Origin: Fomitopsis serialis
Taxonomy: Eukaryota; Basidiomycota; Agaricomycetes; Polyporales; Fomitopsidaceae
Direction: 5' to 3'
DNA length: 24,874 nt
Assembly: GCF_022376445.1 (NCBI RefSeq)
Contig: NW_025955489.1
Location: forward strand, 1-24,874
Shown here: positions 9,126 to 18,889 of the stretch, piece by piece
Layout of the letters: every line of letters begins with the position of its first letter
Numbering within the stretch: the first letter of the stretch is position 1
The notes under the pieces: model-generated
What the model was told of the DNA's origin: nothing
What the model saw: the letters and a program-made list of their open reading frames with translations, nothing else
Databases searched by the model: none
Translations under genes and position numbers: made by a program

Positions 9126-11258
9126 ATGGCGTACTCGCTTCCCCTTGCGCAGCTATCAGCGTTTCTGCTCGCCGTCTTACTTGCCTATCGCTTCGTCAAG
9201 GCTAGACGGCAGGCTCCTTTCCCGCCCGGTCCTCGAGGCTGGCCGATAATCGGTAACGTTCTCGACATCCCCACCGAGTATCAGTGGAAGACTTTCGCCC
9301 AATGGGGCGAGAAATGGGGTAAGCACGCCAGCCCTTCAAGATGACCCGCTGCACGCTGACTCAAATGGCACAGGGGACATCATGTCGGTCAACGTCCTCG
9401 GACAACGCTTGGTCATTATCAATTCCGCTCGCACTGCCGTCGAGGTACTCGACAGGAAGAGCTCCATCTATTCTGACCGCCCGCACATGGTCATGATCGG
9501 CGAAATCGTCGGCTGGACGCGCATCGTCTCGCTGCACAACTACGGCCCTCGATTCCGCGAGACGCGCCGCCTCCTGTCGCAAATGCTCGGAAGCCGCGAG
9601 AAGGTCGGGTGGCTGGCGCCCGTGCTGGAGGCGGAGGAGCACCGCTTCTTGTTGCGAGTCCTCAGGGACCCGGACAGCCTAGTCGCGCAGGTGCGGAAGT
9701 ACGTCAGGCGTTACATTTGCTCTTCCTTTAAAGTCTTACTGACGCATGTCTCAGGGCTGCCGGCGCCATCATCTTGTTACTAGCTTATGGGTACGAGGTG
9801 AAAGATGGCGAAGACCCGTACGTGGCCATTGTCGAGAAGGCCATGTCGGAGGTATCAGCCGCTGCGACTCCTGCCGCTTTTCTCGTGGACTCCTTCCCGA
9901 TACGTAGGACCCATGTCGCCCACAGATCTTTCCGCGCATTAACGACGATCTCCTTTAGTGCGCTATTTCCCGCCTTGGCTGCCTGGAGGCGGGTGGAAGA
10001 AGAACATTCCCGAGTACACGAAGGATCTCAACGCGATGTGCGACGTTCCTTACCAGTTCGTTAAGCAGCGCATGGTCAGTCTCAAACTCATACACCGTGG
10101 ACCCACCAACCCGCCGCTCACGGTCTCGCGCTATGGCTGGCTAGGCAATTGGCACGTTTATTCCGAGCTTCACATCTCGCCTTCTCGAAGATAAGTTGGC
10201 AATGGAACGGGAGCAGCTCGTCAAAGACGCTGCGTCGTCTCTCTACGCTGGTTAGTAGGCCCGGACTCGTTAATACGACTGCCAAAGCTCACTCTGTTCC
10301 CTCAGGCGGTTCCGATACTGTTCGTCGCCTGCACTCGTGTATAATGTCAATACAGACTGACATGGCGTCCGCAGACTGTATCCACTCTCACAGGCTTCTT
10401 CCTGGCGATGATGTGTTATCCTGAAGTGCAGGAGCGAGCACAGGCGGAGATTGACTCGGTGATCGGCTCAGACAGACTGCCCGTTCTCGCCGATCGAGCG
10501 CGTCTTCCCTACGTCCACGCTCTGTGCCTGGAACTTCTCCGATGGAACCCTGTTGCTCCTTTGGGTGTGTTGTTCGTACTGCTTCGCTGTGCCACTGAAC
10601 GTCAAACATCCTCCAGCTATCCCTCACGTCTTGTCCCAGGATGACATCTATGCAGGTTACTATCTGCCAAAGGGAACCATCGTGATGGCGAATGTTTGGT
10701 GAGTAACCACGGGTGGAAGGCGCGTATTCATCATATTTAATCTTCATGCAGGAAATTCCTCCATGATCCGGAAACATACGCGAATCCGTTCAATTTCGAT
10801 CCGAGTCGGTTTATTGCCTCCCAGAAGATGCCAGCGGAGCAGGACCCACGGTCCTACGCGTATGGCTTCGGTAGACGGTGTGTATGACAGGAGCCCACTC
10901 AAGCAACATTACTTACACGTACCTTGCCAGGATCTGTCCAGGTATGTGTGCCCATGATGTGGTCCGCAATGTGTCACGAAACTCTCGTAGGAATGTATCT
11001 CGCGGATGCCACAGTCTTCCTCGCTGTTGCCATGTCGCTGGCTGTGTTCGATATCCGGAAGCCTATAGTAGGCGGCGTCGAGGTGCAGCCCAACATGGAG
11101 TTTACAAGCGGCGTCATCAGGTAGGTTTGCCTATCCTTTGTGAATAAGCACCGGATAACTAAAGGACTACCAGTCACCCACCTCCCTTCAAGTGTTCGAT
11201 AAAGCAGAGGTCTGCCAAGGCTGAGGCCCTGATCCTCTCCGCGGATGCGAAGGCTTGA
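9126..11258 (+). CDS. Cytochrome P450 (first of tandem pair, OrdA/CYP64-clan-like)
   Basis: Twelve exons: 9126-9318, 9374-9698, 9755-9903, 9959-10074, 10145-10250, 10306-10319 (14 nt), 10375-10564, 10617-10698, 10752-10877, 10931-10941 (11 nt), 10991-11120, 11174-11258; 508 residues. The N-terminal anchor PLAQLSAFLLAVLLAYRFV (residues 6-24) places it on the ER. The proline hinge FPPGPRGWPIIGN follows. I-helix GGSDTT (Asp300, Thr301), K-helix ELLR (Glu354, Arg357), FDPSRF, and heme loop YGFGRRICPG with Cys436 as iron ligand are all present, so a working monooxygenase is expected. Ends such as SHPPPFKCSIKQRS are typical of basidiomycete P450s related to O-methylsterigmatocystin oxidoreductase; I recall this by pattern and cannot assign a CYP family number. 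Substrate unknown. It is paralogous to the P450 at 12540. Confidence 0.93.
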
Positions 11259-12539
11259 AGTCACCTTTGTTTTCATAGAGGGCCACACTTTTGAGTTTGC
11301 ACGGTCTATACAAGTTTTTCGCCTTCATATATTCGATTCACTACGACGCAATTAGAGGGCTCACTATCCCACGAACGGTTCCAGACTCTGGCAATCGTTG
11401 TGGGTTGTAAAACTAAGTATACGGCGAGTATCTCAATCAGAATCGTCTTTATTATATCACTGGTCTGGTCGAAATCAACGCCTCCTTGAATCCTTGTCTG
11501 GCCGCCTCAATTTTGTCGACATGTCTGGATACAACCCTCATCATAATCGCTCGACGCTCAGTGCCAGCTCAGTGCTCACGGTCGGAACAAAGAGTCAGGT
11601 GACCGTGTTGTGCTGACGGGGCAGCAAGGTTTCATGGCATCATTCCTCTGAGACTGATCGACCATGCAATGTATGTGTGGACTGACGCTGTCCATTGAAT
11701 CCACACATCATGAAACCCGCCTCGGCGCTCAGAATGACTGGAGGATCGTCTTTTCCTAGCCAAGGCGACGGTCCTATTCAGTTGCTCACCTCGTTAGGCG
11801 CGCGGCCATGTCGACTCCGACCGCCTCTCCAGTGACCATGCCGCTCAGAAATCCTCATCAACACCTCGTCCCCCCGGCCGTCCCCACTTCAGAGGACGTT
11901 GGTCTGGTCTTCTGTCATGACATAGCCTTACACACGCAGCAAAATACAAGGCGCCATACTACGCCAACAGCGGCATGGTGGCAGGCAGAATGTGGTCAAT
12001 ACATTCCGTCGGAATAACTAGGTTGTTGGAACACTATGGATGCCTACGGATGTTCGGTTGACACGGCCTACTCAAGCTGGGGCGGCCTACTACACTGGCT
12101 GTACGCACGCATACGCGCTCAATTCTAAACTAGCAACTACAAGGTGAGCCATCATTCATATCGGCGAATCTAGAACAACTGAGACACCAGCTTTGTCCTA
12201 GCATGAGGCTGCGCAGGCTTCCGAGGTATTCTCACTTGTGGTTGCCACCTTTCTATCTTGAGGCTTCTCACGACCACATCATTCCAGGTAAGTATGCTAA
12301 TCTCGCTGTCATGTGACGATTCCATTCAACCCTCTCGAACTCATGTTGATGAAGCGTACACCATCACTTAGCGTCATGGAATACGTGAACCGATTCAGGA
12401 ATAGACTCAACTCCCGGGCGTCGTGCTACAGTATACGCGCCCAGTATCGGGACACAAGCGCCAGGCTAAGTTCGTTCGCTATAAATACTATGAGCAGCTG
12501 TTGGGCCGGAACTCGCACCCTTCAACTCTCACCACTAAC
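11259..12539. other. Intergenic spacer between the two P450 genes
   Basis: 1,281 bp. Open frames of 60-100 residues occur here on the plus strand (for example from 11398 and 11808), but none shows a family motif or splice-consistent extension. I see no P450 remnant. The last ~60 bp hold the TATA element of P450-2. The rest is best read as the 3' UTR of P450-1 and the promoter of P450-2. Confidence 0.5.
12480..12487 (+). promoter_or_regulatory. TATA box of P450-2
   Basis: TATAAATA, 53-60 bp upstream of the start codon at 12540, at a usual distance for a fungal core promoter with a short 5' UTR. Confidence 0.6.
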
Positions 12540-14672
12540 ATGGCTTTCATCAGACTCGTTGACGCCTTCGCCGCTGCACTACTATTGTGTATTTTGGCAC
12601 GGTTCGTGACAAGTAGACGCCGAAAACGTCTACCTCCTGGTCCCTCTGGTTGGCCTGTCATAGGCAACGTTCTCGATATGCCTAAGTCGCACGAATGGCA
12701 GACATTTGCCAAATGGGGAGAGAAGTGGGGTAAGTCCGCGCACCGCTTGTTACTAAACTTACTATGTACTGAGCGAACTTTCAAGGAGACATCATGTCTG
12801 TCACTCTGCTTGACCAGCCAATGGTTGTCCTCAACTCATCGCATATTGCCGTTGACATGTTGGACAAGAAAAGTGCCATCTACTCTGACAGGCCAACATT
12901 CCCTGTATGTGGTCAAGTAATCGGGTGGGACCGCACGTTGGTGTTCCTCCATTACGGTCCTGTCTGGCGGGAGACTCGTCGACTCTTCTCCCAGACAATC
13001 GGGACCCGTGTCAGTCTAATGCATCTATATGATCATCTAGAACGCGAAGGCAATCGCTTCTTGGCTCGTCTCATGGTGCAGCCAGAGACGTTGTTCCAGC
13101 AAGTACGCGGGTACGACTCCTTCGCCAACATTTCCTCCTGTATGACCAACGGCATCTGGCAGTTTCACAGGTGCCTCCATTCTGAGCATTGCGTATGGTT
13201 ACAACGTCGAGCGGGAAGACGATGAGCTTGTCCGACTCGTTGACAAGGCCGTGGAAGAGTTCTCGTTGGCGTCTGCTCCCGGCGCGTATTTCGCTGATGC
13301 CCTGCCCACCCGTTCGTACCGTTCGGCTTAACGATATAGCATGAGCTGATGTTGGCCCAGTCACAAGAGTCCCTGCATGGTTTCCTGGTGCAGGGTGGAA
13401 AAGACGGGCATTAGCCTGGCGTAGAGACCTCGAGGCCATGTGTGACTTGCCGTTCAATTATACCAAGCAACAAATGGCAAGTTCTGCCCTCAACTCTGTA
13501 ACGTTCTTCCTCAGCTCTTGTTACTGGCTTAGAAAACAGGCAAAGCGTTGCCCAGCTTCGTCGCTATGAATCTAGACCCAGCCGCTGATTCCGGACGCGA
13601 GTTCCTTGTCAAAAGCGCTGCTGCGTCGCTATACAGTGGTAAGAGGCCCTTCGTCCTCCTTTAGTGCAAATGTTAACGGATAGGCATCAGCCGGCGCTGA
13701 CACCGTATGCTCCCCCATTGCAGCATGAACACTATGCAGTACTAACGAACATGTATGCAGACCGTATCGGCCATATGTTCGTTTTTCTTGGCGATGATGT
13801 GTTTCCCGGATGCACAGAAGAAAGCACAGGCCGAGATAGACAGAGTTGTTGGGAACGACCGGCTTCCAAGGCTCACTGACCGCGACGAACTGCCATATGT
13901 CAGGGCCCTGACCTGGGAGGTCTTGCGATGGCAGCCAATCGCTCCACTCGGTAAGTTGCATGTCTGGGACAGTAGCAGTGGACATTGGGTTGTAATTTCT
14001 TTGTCTAGGGGTACCGCACTACCTGACTGAGGACGACACGCATGAGGGGTACTTCTTGCCGAAAGGAACAATAGTCATTGCCAATATCTGGTTCGCCTGT
14101 GCAATGACATGGAGTTTGGCTATCTTGACGTACTGATGAATTTGCAGGAGGATGCTTCGCGATTCTTCGCGGTATCCGAACCCAGACGTGTTCAATCCGG
14201 ACCGCTTTCTACCTTCGAACGACGCAGAACCTGAGTATGATCCTCGGCATATCGTGTTCGGATTCGGAAGACGGTAAGCCTCGTTTGGGCACACAATCAA
14301 TAATCTGAAATGTTGATAATTGTGCAGCGTATGCCCAGGTTTGCATCCCAACTTCTACATACTGGACGAGCCGCTGAATGAGAGCTTCAGGCTCGCAACT
14401 TGCCGAGCAATCGCTCTTCCTCATTTGTGCTTTGTCTCTGGCTGTCTTCGATATAGCTAAGCCTATCGTCGACGGGAACGTGGTTGAACCTTCGCTGGAG
14501 TACACGACGGGAACGATCAGGTGCGCATAGCATGTTTGCCCGCCGGAGGGAACGTTCACTCAATAGTGTGGATCCTTCCAGTCATCCGGTACCATTTGAA
14601 TGCTCAGTCAAACCTCGCTCAGCTAAAGCTTCCGCGCTCGTCGCAGCAGCAATGAGCGACAGTGTCTTCTGA
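12540..14672 (+). CDS. Cytochrome P450 (second of tandem pair, OrdA/CYP64-clan-like)
   Basis: Twelve exons: 12540-12729, 12786-13110, 13163-13311, 13361-13476, 13533-13638, 13691-13704 (14 nt), 13761-13950, 14009-14090, 14148-14273, 14328-14338 (11 nt), 14391-14520, 14582-14672; 509 residues. All ten internal exons equal those of P450-1 in length, so this is a tandem duplicate. It has an N-terminal membrane anchor, the hinge LPPGPSGWPVIGN, I-helix AGADTT (Asp299, Thr300), K-helix EVLR (Glu353, Arg356), FNPDRF, and heme loop FGFGRRVCPG with Cys435. Intron 4 (13477-13532) begins GCAAGT, a GC donor; the model is supported by the 116-nt and 106-nt exons on each side. By eye the two proteins share roughly half their residues, so the duplication is old and the substrates may differ. 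Substrate unknown. Confidence 0.93.
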
Positions 14673-15541
14673 GGTCATGTCTTCGCTGTTACCCATGTAT
14701 TCCTTTATTCGTTCATGTCGGCAGGCTACGTTAGGCGGTTATCTTGAGAAGACCTGGTGGACGCTTGCGGCATTGTGTGCGTGGGTTCAGCTTGTGTTAT
14801 ATCCGACATTGCGGTGGAGCTCCACCATTATGCGCAGCTGCATCACGCCGCTTCAGCCCCTATATTGTCCCATGTCCGTCCGCGCACAGGAATGCTTATG
14901 GTCTATCAGACTCAGACTGCAAGATAAATCTTCATAGGGCGAACGGTAGCGGCTAGCGGCTGCATCGTTGCTGCAAATGCGTCAGAGCCATGGTCGTGAA
15001 TTCGAATGGGGCCAACTTGCCAGATGTTTTTGCATCGTATGCCCAGGCCCCTGCCATGGGTTCTCTTCCTTAAATGGCTTTCTGAACCGGCGTCGAGGCG
15101 AAGGGTACCAGGGCAGGAATGTCAGTGTTCATCAAATTGTGGCAGCTTCCAGATGTACTCGGGCTGATTGTTTGCCTCCAATGCAGAAAACGCCGTTGAC
15201 GTGAATCATTGAAGTTAAAGCCCCGAGCTTTCTACGAGATCTTGCCTCGGGACTGGGTTGAGGGTAGGCGATAAACATTCGACAGCACACTCCAGCGACG
15301 GCGATGGACTTGCTCGTCGACCATGGGCCGCTTCGTGATTCCCCAAGACAGGCGGGTCGCGACCTTGCATCATTACCGCATGTCGTCCTCAAGGCATGCA
15401 CGACCTCCATGATGCCAATGTCCGCAGTTGAGGTACCTGCCTCGCAGCGCACCCTATAAACGAGCAGAGAGCCTCGGCAAAGCGCCTCAGGCCCACTACT
15501 ACCACCACCACCACCTCCTCCCACTCGAGCACTCAGCGGCT
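14673..15541. other. Intergenic region upstream of the 15542 gene
   Basis: 869 bp. Open frames here (for example from 14662 and 14968) show no recognisable domain. The region should hold the 3' UTR of P450-2 and the promoter of the next gene. Confidence 0.5.
15455..15460 (+). promoter_or_regulatory. TATA box of the 15542 gene
   Basis: TATAAA, 87 bp upstream of the start codon at 15542; the transcript leader between them is rich in CCACCA-type repeats. Confidence 0.55.
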
Positions 15542-16482
15542 ATGGCGTACCCGGCGTACGACACTCATCCTCAGATGCACCGATCCCTATCGTACGGACA
15601 ACAGTACGCATATCCTCCGGCAGGCGTAGCATACAGCCAGCCACTCACCGGCACCCCTGGAGTGTATGATGTACGTAGTACCTATTGACGTTCGAAGTAC
15701 TGTCTAACGATGTATCCCAGACATATGGCCAGGGGAACTACCCGGCGGCGTACACGCCTGGACGTAGCATGAGTCAATACGGTAACTACGTCTCCTCAGT
15801 TTTGTTCACAGCTCTACTGAGCGCCCTTCTTAGCCTATGACGACATGAACATAAGGAACTCGTACTTTCCCGAGACCTACGCTTCCTCCGGTTACGCTAC
15901 GCCTTACGCCCCCAACTTGTCCCGCCGCCGGTCATCCATGCACTCGCGGTCGCGGTCGCGGTCGCGGATGGGGCATGACGGCTACCGCGGGCTCGGTAGC
16001 ACCTTGATCAAGTTCAAGCGCAAGGGCGGTTTCCGTTCCGGCGTCACGCTCGGCGAGGCCATGTCGAACGCGATGTTGTCCGGCAACGATTCCTACTCCC
16101 ACTACGACTTCAACGCCGACCACAGGGGAAAGATCATTCTGAAAATTCGAGTGAGTACCGATTGGATTCCCTGCACTACGAACACCCTTCTCATCTATCA
16201 ATTTGCAAACAGTGGACTGGCTATACGTCAATGACGTATGAGCTGCCGGTCGATAACTATGATGGACGCGTAGAACTCCAGACCCTCGCCAGGCGTGTGG
16301 CTCGCGCTTGCGTACATTTCATTCAGGTGCGATGAGATACTTGAAGTGGGCTGTCCTCTTCATATGCTCACCTTGTTTATTTGCAGACGAACATGATTCC
16401 CGTTTCTTGGGATCGCGTGACCATCTACCACCTGGAGGAAATATCTATTGGAACATGGCAGCCAGTACTCTCTACCAGTTAG
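15542..16482 (+). CDS. Small conserved basidiomycete protein with Tyr/Pro-rich N-terminus and Arg/Ser repeat
   Basis: Five exons: 15542-15670, 15721-15781, 15834-16150, 16213-16326, 16387-16482; 238 residues, all phases consistent. The first ~110 residues are Tyr/Pro/Ser-rich and probably disordered (starts MAYPAYDTHPQMHRSLSYGQ). An Arg/Ser run follows (HSRSRSRSRM). The C-terminal ~100 residues look globular: STLIKFKRKGGFRSGVTLGE, then GKIILKIRWTGYTSMTYELP, LARRVARACVHFIQ, and WDRVTIYHLEEISIGTWQPV. I recognise this as a recurring basidiomycete domain (possibly a DUF67xx family such as DUF6741, from memory and not certain) with no known function. No signal peptide or membrane segment. Confidence 0.8.
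15944..15967 (+). repeat. Four TCGCGG hexamer repeats encoding Ser-Arg
   Basis: Four perfect tandem TCGCGG units in frame, encoding SRSRSRSR. Short and likely variable in copy number. Confidence 0.9.
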
Positions 16483-17025
16483 AGCTGTATGACATGCAAG
16501 CCTTCCCAACCCAAACCTGCTCGCCGTACTGTCCCCGGTCGCAGTCGCGTCCTGTTATTTATCAGCGCAGTCCAATCGCTTCATTTATCTTTTCAAGGCG
16601 TTTCTGGGACATCGACCTTGAAACGCCACAGCCTCACATAGAACATTTCATTTCCATTATTCCATGCCTCTTTTATGGAATGGACAATACGTTTTCAACT
16701 GTCCCAGGCCCTGTACTTGTAGTTGCCAGATTTCTCTTCATCCATGGGTCGATAGTTGACAATGTACGGAAGTCCCACACGTTGTACGCTCCGCGACGAG
16801 ATTCGGCGTACTGCGCATGTTGTCATAGTTGACCACGCTGTTTGTGTGCATACTACATGATCCTCCGAGGCCGCATTGCTGCGACGCAAGAAGATTAATC
16901 TTCATTGTTCAACGTCAACGGATACCATTCTCGGAAATGCGGGACATGCCGAATCACACAGCTCGATCAGCCTTGGGGTCGCTCTCACTCGACTTGCTAG
17001 TGCATGCAAGACCAGAGGCCGATGC
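16483..17025. other. Intergenic region upstream of the tRNA deaminase gene
   Basis: 543 bp. Open frames cross it but none resembles a known protein. A 7-bp inverted repeat (ATTCCAT...ATGGAAT) lies near 16660-16682 and is too short to interpret. The 3' UTR of the 15542 gene and the deaminase promoter should be here. Confidence 0.45.
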
Positions 17026-18482
17026 ATGGTGGACACCTCTCCAGATGGAATCGTGGCAGCAACTCATGAAACCTATTCGAGTCTGTCCTTCAAGCTGCCT
17101 CCGAATCAATACACAATCCTCGCCGCATTCATTCTGACTTGTCCTGGCGTAGTCAAAGTCATTTCGCTTGCCACGGGCTCCAAATGTCTCCCTACGGACC
17201 GTTTCGCAAAGGAAGGGGACGCTCTGCATGACAGCCATGCTGAAGTGCTCACCAGAAGAGGCGCGGTATGCTGGCTCATGACTGAATTGCGTCGCGCAAG
17301 TGTCGACCAGCAGGATTCCGCATGGCTTCGAAGGACCCATGACGGAAGATACTCGCTCAGAGACGGTGTCCACTTACATCTATATGTATCCACTGTTCCA
17401 TGTAAGGGCTCATATGCTGCCAATTTCATTCAATTCACAATGACATCGCGCGCAGGTGGTGATGCATCGACCCGCTTCCTCGCCTCTTTTCAGGACGCAG
17501 AAATGGCGGCCCTGAAGGACTCCACCCGGTTCCCTGAGCTTCCTCCAACTACGGCTTCACGAGGTCGCAATAACTATTCTCTGTATGGAGTGCTCAGGAC
17601 CAAGCCCGGTCGCGCGGATTCGCCGCCCACTATCTGCATGTCTTGCAGTGACAAGATTGCCCGGTGGAATGTGCTAGGCATCCAGGGAGCTCTCGCTTCA
17701 AGGATACTCTCTCCTGTCTACATCAATTCCATCATCATTGGAGAGGTTGAAGCAGACATGCAAGACACGGTCCGTGCTGATTGTGAGCGAGCTTTCTCGC
17801 AGAGGCTCAGTGAGATGACCAGTGAGCACCCCTATCCCCTTTCCTTCACACGGGGAATGACGCTTGACGCTTGATCAACAGCGGCGAGACTACCGGATGA
17901 CTTCAGACTGAATGTGCCCAGCATCGCCTTCACATCGCGGCCATTCGTTCACTCGCGAACATCATTGGGAGCGGCTGGCTCATGCAACGACTGTACGTAG
18001 CGAACGCACATCACACGAGGTCCAGTTCGCTGACAGCATGCCAGCCCTGTGCTACGTCGCAGATTCTGTGAAGCCTCACGAAGTGCTCATCAACGGCGTG
18101 AAGCGCGGTGCCTCGCCCAAACACCGCCACAACGCGAAGTTCCGGTGGGTGCACCGTAGCAGCGAGGACAACACGACTGGCTGATCCGCGCGTACCCAGC
18201 CCCCAGCTCTGCAAGCTGGCGTTTTGGGAGCTCTCTGAGCGGGCTGCGCTCGAGCTCGGGCGTCCTGCAGAAGGGTGAGTCGCTGTCGTCCCTGGGCTAG
18301 ATTGGAGTATTCACGACTGCGGTAGTGATCCCACATATTACGAGAGCAAGCAGGCGGCTGCACATTACCAAACGGCCAAAGAAGCGCTGCAAGGCCCCAG
18401 TGGGCCCTTCGCAGGGTGGATCCGGAGCGGCCAGGAGTGGGAGAGTTTCCACCTGCCGTCGAGACGCGACGCAAGTCAATAG
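17026..18482 (+). CDS. TAD1: tRNA-specific adenosine deaminase Tad1/ADAT1
   Basis: Six exons: 17026-17401, 17456-17821, 17882-17992, 18045-18144, 18200-18274, 18326-18482; 394 residues. Tad1/ADAT1 deaminates A37 of tRNA-Ala to inosine. The A_deamin (ADAR-type) zinc-deaminase motifs are present: HDSHAEV with His71 (zinc) and Glu73 (proton shuttle), PCGDAS with Cys126 (zinc; the codon is split by intron 1), and [16 protein letters not shown] with Cys189 (zinc). Downstream motifs [16 protein letters not shown] and GPFAGWI also fit the family. The start at 17026 was chosen because family proteins begin a few residues before ATHETYSSL; an open frame extends further upstream but shows no conservation. 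Intron 1 (54 nt) is in frame and stop-free. Confidence 0.93.
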
Positions 18483-18889
18483 ACGGCACTGGCAGATCTT
18501 TGTCATGCTAGCGCATCGGCCGAACCTATACCGTGAAACTCACCCCGAGCCACTTCACTTGCCCATAGCACTATATGCATTGCATCGTGTCTGCCGATCT
18601 ACATGTTCGTTTGTGGCCGAATCGCGAAGACCGTCGAGGCACGTTCAACGCCCTTCGTCAAACGAGGATTACAACAGCGGGGTTACTGTAAACACAGCTA
18701 CATGGGCATCTATAGGGACACGCGGTGTACCGTTGGAGATCGTGACAAAGAGGAATTAGCAGAGGGCCAGTACGGAGACAGCAAGGAGTAAACATAAGAT
18801 TCCGGGTCATGAGTAAATCCGTCGTAAAAATATAGGAACGCGGCGTTAGGATGTGTTGTCGTGTGGTCGTGGCGAATGGTGTACTGTGT
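18483..18889. other. Convergent 3' intergenic region TAD1 / GPC1
   Basis: 407 bp between convergent stop codons. Open frames here have no family resemblance. It should contain both 3' UTRs. Confidence 0.5.

Noticed and set aside
11398..12017. Small open frames between the P450 genes (11398-11616, 11808-12017)
   Set aside because: No domain, no splice-consistent extension and no codon pattern like the neighbours; best read as spacer.
13171..13225. Acceptor at 13170 for P450-2 exon 3
   Set aside because: It gives the wrong phase and a stop. The acceptor ending at 13162 gives a 149-nt exon identical in length to P450-1 and the expected GFTGASIL reading.
16660..16682. Short inverted repeat ATTCCAT...ATGGAAT
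   Set aside because: A 7-bp stem in AT-rich spacer is expected by chance, and no terminator or mobile-element context is present.
16829..17025. Upstream extension of the TAD1 open frame
   Set aside because: Residues before 17026 show no family resemblance, and family proteins begin shortly before the ATHE block.
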